Positions 57,479 through 64,000 of a stretch of 64,000 nucleotides of DNA are shown here, in pieces. Source of the DNA: Ephydatia muelleri (taxonomy: Eukaryota; Porifera; Demospongiae; Spongillida; Spongillidae); assembly GCA_013339895.1 (NCBI GenBank), contig JABACO010000138.1, forward strand, positions 21,514 through 85,513. Reading direction: 5' to 3'. Position 1 is the stretch's first letter, and each line of letters opens with the position of its first letter. The notes beneath the pieces were generated by a model, which saw only the letters and a program-made list of their open reading frames with translations, ran no database searches and was not told the DNA's origin. The position numbers and the translations under genes were made by a program.

Positions 57479-60400
57479 TCAGTTAAATACATTACGTTCA
57501 GGGATCTGTAAAGGCTTAGAAGATTGGGGCACCTGCATAAGCTTTGGGAGTTGTGAAGTCTGTGGCTGCACAGGTAACTGTGAAGGTTTTGGGAGCTCTG
57601 GAATTTGTGAAGGATTTGGGTGTTCATGAATCTGTGAAGAGTTCGAAGGTTTAGGTAGCTGTGATGGCTTGAAAAGTATTGAAGACCCAGATGGTTCAGG
57701 AGCCTGTGACAGTTTAGGTAGCTGTGATGGCTTGAGGAGTATTGAAGACACAGATGGTTCAGGTGCCTGTGACAGTTTAGGTAGCTGTGATGGCTTGAGA
57801 AGTATTGAAGACCCAGATGGTTCAGGTGCCTGTGAGAGCTTAGGTAGCTGTGATGGCCTGAGGAGTATTGAAGACACAGATGGTTCAGGTGCATGTGACA
57901 GTTTAGGTAGCTGTGAAGGCTTGAGGAGTATTGAAGACCCAGATGGTTCAGGTGGTTTAGGTAGCTGTGAAGGCTTGAGGAGTATTGAAGACCCAGATGG
58001 TTCAGGTTCCTGTGACAGTTTAGGGAGCTGTGATGGCTTGAGGAGTATTGAAGACCCAGATGGTTCAGGTGCCTGTGACAGTTTAGGTAGCTGTGATGGC
58101 TTGAGGAGTATTGAAGACCCAGATGGTTCAGGTGCCTGTGACAGTTTAGGTAGCTGTGATGGCTTGATAAGTATTGAAGACCCAGATGGTTCAGGTGCCT
58201 GTGACAGTTTAGGTAGCTGTGATGGCTTCAGGAGTATTGAAGACCCAGATGGTTCAGGTGTCTGTGAGAGCTTAGGTGCTGTGAGGCTTGAGGAGTATTG
58301 AAGACCTGGATGGTTCAGGTGCATGTGACAGTTTGAAGACACAGATGGTTCAGGTGCCTGTGACAGTTTAGGTAGCTGTGATGGCTTGAGAAGTATTGAA
58401 GACCCAGATGGTTCAGGTGTCTGTGAGAGCTTAGGTAGCTGTGATGGCCTGAGGAGTATTGAAGACACAGATGGTTCAGGTGGTTTAGGTAGCTGTGAAG
58501 GCTTGAGGAGTATTGAAGACCCAGATGGTTCAGGTGCATGTGACAGTTTAGGTAGCTGTGAAGGCTTGAGGAGTATTGAAGACACAGATAGTTCAGGTGG
58601 TTTAGGTAGCTTTGATGGCTTCAGGAGTATTGAAGACCCAGATGGTCAGGTGCCTGTGAGAGCTTAGGTTGCTGTGAAGACTTGAGGAGTATTGAAGACC
58701 CAGATGGTTCAGGTGCATGTGACAGTTTAGGTAGCTGTGAAGGCTTGAGGAGTATTGAAGACGCAGGTGGTTCAGGTGCCTGTGACAGTTTAGGGAGCTG
58801 TGATGGCTTGAGGAGCATTGAAGACCCGGATGGTTCAGGTTCCTGTGACAGTTTAGAGAGCTGTGATGGCTCCAGGAGTATTGAAGACCCAGATGGTTCA
58901 GGTGCCTGTGACAGTTTAGGTAGCTGTGATGGCTTGATAAGTATTGAAGAGCTAGATGATTCAGGTACCTGTGACAGTTTAGGTAGCTGTGATGGCTTGA
59001 TAAGTATTGAAGACCCAGATGGTTCAGGTGCATGTGACAGTTTAGGTAGCTGTGAAGGCTTGAGGAGTATTGAAGACCCAGATGGTTCAGGTGCATGTGA
59101 CAGTTTAGGTAGCTGTGATGGCTTGAGGAGTATTGAAGACCCAGATGGTTCAGGTGTCTGTGAGAGCTTAGGTAGCTGTGATGGCCTGAGGAGTATTGAA
59201 GACACAGATGGTTCAGGTGGTTTAGGTAGCTGTGAAGGCTTGAGGAGTATTGAAGACCCAGATGGTTCAGGTGGTTTAGGTAGCTGTGAAGGCTTGAGGA
59301 GTATTGAAGACCCAGATGGTTCAGGTGCATGTGACAGTTTAGGTAGCTGTGAAGGCTTGAGGAGTATTGAAGACACAGATGGTTCAGGTGGTTTAGGTAG
59401 CTGTGAAGGCTTGAGGAGTATTGAAGACCCAGATGGTTCAGGTGCCTGTGACAGTTTAGGTAGCTGTGATGGCTTGAGGAGTATTGAAGACCCAGATGGT
59501 TCAGGTGCCTGTGACAGTTTAGGTAGCTGTGATGGCTTGAGGAGTATTGAAGACCCAGATGGTTCAGGTGCCTGTGACAGTTTAGGGAGCTGTGATGGCT
59601 TCAGGAGTATTGAAGACCCAGATGGTTCAGGTGCCTGTGAGAGCTTAGGTTGCTGTGAAGACTTGAGGAGTATTGAAGACCCAGATGGTTCAGGTGCATG
59701 TGACAGTTTAGGTAGCTGTGAAGGCTTGAGGAGTATTGAAGACCCAGATGGTTCAGGTGCCTGTGACAGTTTAGGGAGCTGTGATGGCTTGAGGAGTATT
59801 GAAGACCCGGATGGTTCAGGTGGTTCAGGTAGCTGTGATGGCTTGATAAATATAGAAGAGCTAGATGATTCAGGTACCTGTGACAGTTTAGGGAGCTGTG
59901 AAGGCTTGAGAAGTATTGAAGACGCAGATGGTTCAGGTGCCTGTGACAGTTTAGGTAGCTGTGATGGCTTGAAGAGTATTGAAGACCTGGATGGTTCAGG
60001 TTCCTGTGACAGTTTAGAGAGCTGTGATGGCTCCAGGAGTATTGAAGACCCAGATGGTTCAGGTGCCTGTGACAGTTTAGGTAGCTGTGATGGCTTGATA
60101 AGTATTGAAGAGCTAGATGATTCAGGTACCTGTGACAGTTTAGGTAGCTGTGATGGCTTGATAAGTATTGAAGACCCAGATGGTTCAGGTGCCTGTGACA
60201 GTTTAGATAGCTGTGAAGGCTCGAGAAGTATTGATAACATAGATGGTTCAGGTGCCTGTGACAGTTTAGGTAGCTGTGATGGCTTGAGGAGTATTGAAGA
60301 CCCAGATGGTTCAGGTGCATGTGACAGTTTAGGTAGCTGTGAAGGCTTGAGGAGTATTGAAGACCCAGATGGTTCAGGTGCCTGTGACAGTTTAGGTAGC

Positions 60401-61204
60401 TGTGATGGCTCGATAAGTATTGAAGACCCAGATGGTTCAGGTACCTGGGAGGGTTTAGGTAGCTGTGATGGCCCGAGGAGTATTGAAGACACAGATGGTT
60501 CAGGTTCCTGGGAGGGTTTAGGTAGCTGCGAATGCTTGAGGAGTAATGAAGACTCAGATGGTTCAGGTACCTGTGAGGATTTTCGATGCAAAGTTGCTGT
60601 TTCAGGTTTGAACAATTCAAATCCATGGGATGGCTTTAAATGCCCAGGGATTTGTGAAGTTTTTGGGAATTCTGGTGGTTGTGAACGTTTTGAAGGTACA
60701 AACACCTGCAGAGTGCTTGGATTAGGTTTGAGTTTTCTGATATCGTGGCCGAAGGTATCACACGTTCTGCGAGCACTGAAGGGTTTGGGTGTTCAGGGGG
60801 AGTGAAGAGTTTGGGTGTTCTTGAAACACTGAAGTATTTTGGTGTTCTGGGTGCACTGAAAAGTTTAGGTGTTCTGGGAGCTCCAAAGGTTTCCAGTGTT
60901 CTGGTCGCTCGGAAGGCTTTGAAGGTTCAGGTAGATGTGGATTTGGTTGCAGCGAAGGCTCAGCTCTATTTGGTAATATAGCTCCACAACTTTCAGATAT
61001 GTCTTCACCATTCAAATAGAACTTCACAGCAGTACAGTCTACATTAGGCCTGCAGACCGCATCTTTACGATTAAAGCATTTATCCTTCAGACACAGCTGC
61101 TCCACAACGTCGCTAGAACAGCGAGGGGGTTGCGTTATCGTCGCGCAGTGACAGTACGCGAATAGTGCTGCACAGAAAGCTGCGACAGAGAACGCTCTAT
61201 TCAT
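57479..61204 (-). CDS. Secreted repeat protein with cysteine-rich N-terminus
   Basis: ATG at 61204 opens a signal peptide (MNRAFSVAAFCAALFAYCHC) and a Cys-rich segment (CSSDVVEQLCLKDKCFNRKD, AVCRPNVDCTAVKFYLNGED, ISESC). Its spacing resembles the C.NPC...C...A.C..N.C..C...FY modules of many sponge secreted proteins (inference). Proline-rich EHxNxS-type repeats follow, then about 46 units of 21 residues, consensus PSQLPKLSQAPEPSGSSILL plus K. The end is SSKPLQIPERNVFN and TGA at 57479. At least two single-base frame changes (about 60780-60800 and near 58645, where one T is missing) interrupt it. A secreted structural or mucin-like role is plausible but unproven. Confidence 0.7.
57655..60560. 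repeat. 63-bp coding minisatellite (about 46 units)
   Basis: The plus-strand unit is gaggagtattgaagacccag, atggttcaggtgcctgtgac, agtttaggtagctgtgatgg, ctt. Shorter units of 48 bp lack agcc-type middle parts. Because 63 and 48 are multiples of three, all frames without stops in one unit stay open, including a false plus-strand frame. Confidence 0.95.
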
Positions 61205-61254
61205 TTCGTGTGAAGTACTTGGAAGGCGATGAGCAACTATAGAGAGAGAGATTG

Positions 61255-61262
61255 TTTATATA
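61255..61262 (-). promoter_or_regulatory. TATA box of the repeat-protein gene
   Basis: The minus strand reads gaagTATATAAAcaat about 50 bases upstream of the ATG at 61204, leaving room for a short 5' leader. Confidence 0.55.
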
Positions 61263-61454
61263 CTTCACGCTAGCTGTTTTTGCAATGTTGCAATCATTAC
61301 ATGCACGTGAAAGATCATCGTTTGTACACGTGAACCGCCTAGCGGTGCTATACTATATGGTTTTCGAATTCGTAGAACACAATTTAAGAAGACAAACACA
61401 ACGCCTAAGTCTTCGAGTCGTCTGAAATGCACAAGACAAATCGATGCACCCCAT

Positions 61455-61730
61455 GTGACTCAGGCCCGTAGCCAGGTTGTGTGTTGGGGGGGGTGCAAAG
61501 CATGTTATAAGTGGACTCAACCATGCAATGGCGTAGCCAGGATAATACATGTATGTATGGTAGGGTACACACTGCCAGGTGCAGGATTTGTATGAAATTG
61601 AGAAAGACCCGCCGGGGGAAGGTGCGGGAGGGGTGGCCCCCTGCTGCCCAGCTAGGAGGTATGGGGGAGTGCTGCAAGCTCCCCCATCGGGGTCTGGGGC
61701 GGAGCCCCAGGAGCCAATTCTTGTTTGATG
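61455..61730. mobile_element. Unclassified short interspersed repeat
   Basis: Contains gcccgtagccagg, a G-run followed by tgcaaag, a second cgtagccagg and, at the end, cggggtctggggcggagccccaggagcc. These head and tail words are familiar from short repeats in several invertebrate genomes. The cgtagcca...gtgcaa motif recurs inverted at 62182-62237. Class unknown. Confidence 0.4.
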
Positions 61731-62181
61731 CATAAAATTTGTAAATTATTTTTATATGATTTCCATGCCTGTGAGCACAGATGCTTAGATTCATTCCACT
61801 TGACAAGTGGAAAAGGTTTTTTCACATTTGGAAACAAGTCAGAACCAAGCAGACGACAACTGTAACAGGCATCTTTTTGTATGGAATACTCTCTAAATAA
61901 ATTAAATATAGGAGGGAATGCCGGAGTTCTTGCATGCTTTTGGGATGGTTTACTGACTAGATAGGGAGCTGTTTACGCCGAATATGATACATGCCTGATG
62001 CCTTGTAGCCATCTTTCCGATCCTGCATTTGGATAGTACCAGTGCTCTTACATGCACACGTGCAAAATATACATGCAGACAACTGCATGGCAGATCTCGT
62101 TAATATATGTGTACATGTAGATTGCACTGCAATAAACAATCAAGTGAATAATATTCCTAGCCTGCCAAGCGGACCTTGCAT

Positions 62182-62231
62182 CCAGTGGGGGGGGGGGTGC
62201 AATTGCAACCCGTTTTGCACCCCCCCACTGG
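62182..62231. repeat. G-rich palindrome
   Basis: ccagtgggggggggggtgcaa is followed after about 12 bases by its near-exact complement ttgcaccccccccactgg-like right arm, then ctacggg. It looks like a minimal inverted copy of the short repeat at 61455-61730. Confidence 0.7.
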
Positions 62232-62570
62232 CTACGGGCATTGTGTCAGGGTAGAATTGGAGATCCTAATTGTGAAGTATTACATTTTACACTCCATGCA
62301 GTTCAGAAAGCATGTACGAATTATAAGTCAGAACAAAGACAGGTGCATAAATTTGGTGTTTTTTTTAGTTCTCCGAGCAACTCTCCCAAACGCTAACGCC
62401 ATAACCCTAAAGCTAATCCGTTGAGACGGGCATTAGAAACTGTTTCCTCTCACAACGCTCTGTTTTATTGACTCGATCACGTAATGTCAGTGACGGGAAA
62501 CTAGATCACTCTTCTTGTGTTTCTTACCGACCACTTACTAGTAGCTGGTGATCTTAATCACACGGAGGCC
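62232..62570. other. No gene recognised
   Basis: Short frames only. It may include the outer part of the LTR described next. Confidence 0.4.
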
Positions 62571-62878
62571 TATATATAACGAAAAGGTTCTGTACTATAC
62601 AGGCTCGCACGCTCAATCAAAATTGTTATGTGGGTTTCCAATTCTCCACAAAGATTTAGGGATAGGGGGTTCCTAATCCTATGGGTCCCTAATTTACAAG
62701 ACACCAGCCATTTTGCTCATTCATTTTCTCTAAGCACTTGGAGGGCCAATTCAGGCGTACATGTGTAACGCATACACCGGAAATAGGTAAATGAGAAGAA
62801 CATTTACATGCATACAAGTAACTTCTTATATAACATAAAAGAATGTTCTAGAGCAGATCAGCACGTGATGTCGTTACA
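62571..62878 (-). mobile_element. Probable 3' LTR of the Ty3/Gypsy element (inner boundary only)
   Basis: On the minus strand a purine-rich tract, aaggagggagcag, directly precedes TGTAACGACATC at 62878, as a polypurine tract precedes an LTR starting with TG. A TATA-like TTATATATAGG lies within (62571-62582). The outer LTR end and target duplication could not be located. Confidence 0.5.
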
Positions 62879-62916
62879 CTGCTCCCTCCTTGAAGAGTAC
62901 ACGTCCACGTGTCATG

Positions 62917-64000
62917 CTAAAAATAAGTCCAACTTCCAAGCCTTTCTGGAGGCTGTCTGCTGCGGCTAGAACGACGCAGAGGGACTTGTTCAACTTGATG
63001 AGGCTCTGTGTCATCACCGTCATCCTGCTCACCAACTTCCTCTACTGGGTCTTCATGATAATGTTCTACTGGCTGTTGAGTTTCCTCGTCAGCTGGTGCT
63101 AACTGCGCAGCCTGGTTCTGTGGCACTACCACCAAGTCATACATTTTTCATTCATCATGCGGTGGGATGGTCTCCCTAGCTGGTACATCACCCTGCTGTG
63201 AAGGACCTGCTTCTTCTGTATGCTCCACCCTGTGCAAGTATGGCTTCAACCTGTCAAAATGTACTGTGTGCTGTTTGTGAGGACTGGCATCTTGTTTGAT
63301 TTTGTATACGCAATTATTTAGCACATCCACCACTGTGTATGGCCCTTTCCAAAATCTATGCAACTTCTTAGAATACCCCCGTGGTACTGCTGCATTGTGT
63401 AGCCATACTTTGTCCCCTTTAACAAAAGGGTTACCTGCAACCTTTGTGTCGTACAACAGTTTATGTCTTTTCTGCTCAGCAGAAAGGTGCTGTCGTACAC
63501 GTTCATAAGCTTCGCTCAACCACTTCCGTAATTCCTTAACATACACTGGAACATTAGCTGACCAGAACCTGTGGGCAAACCAAACATGACATCGATAGGC
63601 AGCTGCACCTCTCTGCCAAACATCAGGGAAAATGGTGTATGTTTGGTAGCCTCATGGACACTAGTCCGATATGCCAACATAAGGCACGGTAGCTTCAGGT
63701 CCCAGTTGCTTTCGTCATCAACTGCTGCCATTCTCAACATCGACAATAAAGTCCTGTTGAAACGCTCAATCATGCCGTCTGATTGCGGGTGGTAGGGCGT
63801 GGTCTGGTCTTGACAATTCCCATCAGCTGACAGAGCTCTTTTATTAGGGATGATTCAAAGCTTCTACCCTGATCTGTATGGAGGTGTGTCGGTGCCCCAA
63901 ACCTGGAAACAAACTCATTAACAAACACACGAGCTACTGTAACTGTCTCCATGTCTGGGATAGCAAACGCTTCCGTCCACTTGGTAAAGTAATCACCGAT
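62917..64000 (-). mobile_element. Ty3/Gypsy integrase and Pol C-terminus, continues beyond the window
   Basis: Entering from the right edge the minus strand encodes the integrase core (FVNEFVSRFGAPTHLHTDQG with the second catalytic Asp, then PQSDGMIERFNRTLLSMLRM with the Glu) and LAYRTSVHEATKHTPFSLMF. The C-terminal GPY/F-type part is GDKVWLHNAAVPRGYSKKLH, RFWKGPYTVVDV, then HTVHFDRLKPY, followed by an acidic tail and RRSSRSRQPPERLGSWTYF before the stop. Frameshifts near 63785, 63540 and 63150 suggest a dead or error-containing copy. Confidence 0.85.

Noticed and set aside
57669..60805. Plus-strand frames of 210 and 707 codons (SIEDPDGSGACDSLGSC repeats)
   Set aside because: They are the antisense reading of a 63-bp repeat. 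The minus strand has the signal peptide, start, unique ends and stop.

Overview
This is animal nuclear DNA. Genes are split by introns with GT..AG ends, intergenic space is full of microsatellites, and there are relics of Ty3/Gypsy, tyrosine-recombinase, non-LTR-like and hAT elements. The two best genes are receptor-tyrosine-kinase-like proteins whose ectodomain module, together with the non-LTR-like repeat tails, resembles what I know from sponge genomes. A demosponge is my best guess, by inference only.

Layout. 1-9640: tandem array of about 500-bp and 375-bp units. On the minus strand nearly every unit carries AG-NNN-GTAAGTATC, with a hypervariable NNN. 9700-11510: a dispersed repeat (X). 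12253-12336: a lone ankyrin-repeat exon. 13985-20600: retroelement and recombinase relics, SINE-like heads and microsatellites. 20598-23258: probable DNA transposon. 23418-28000: second copy of X, broken by a 56-bp minisatellite, a local inversion and a hAT insertion with an 8-bp target duplication. 28003-29268: candidate micro-exon gene for a small secreted cysteine-rich peptide. 31790-41053 and 43391-50388: two paralogous receptor kinase-like genes (RTK1, RTK2) in tandem on the minus strand, with conserved intron phases and large purine/pyrimidine minisatellites in their kinase introns. 51287-57071: two truncated retroelement tails, a Gypsy fragment enclosed by a perfect 53-bp inverted repeat, and a MITE. 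57479-61204: secreted protein made of about 46 tandem 21-residue repeats. 62400-64000: 3' end of a Ty3/Gypsy element that runs off the window.

How parts relate. RTK1 has lost every catalytic residue I checked (Lys, alphaC Glu, HRD Asp, DFG Asp), and RTK2 keeps some. Both keep tyrosine-rich tails that look like docking sites, so the pair may work as signalling scaffolds or as a receptor/pseudokinase pair. Coding exons carry many single-base indels, mostly in homopolymers, while splice sites and intron phases stay intact. This looks more like base-level assembly error than gene decay.

Most interesting signal. Two loci (the 1-9640 array and 28003-29268) share the layout AG | very short multiple-of-three segment | GTAAGT on the minus strand. 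That is what strings of single-codon or few-codon exons would look like. RNA evidence would be decisive.
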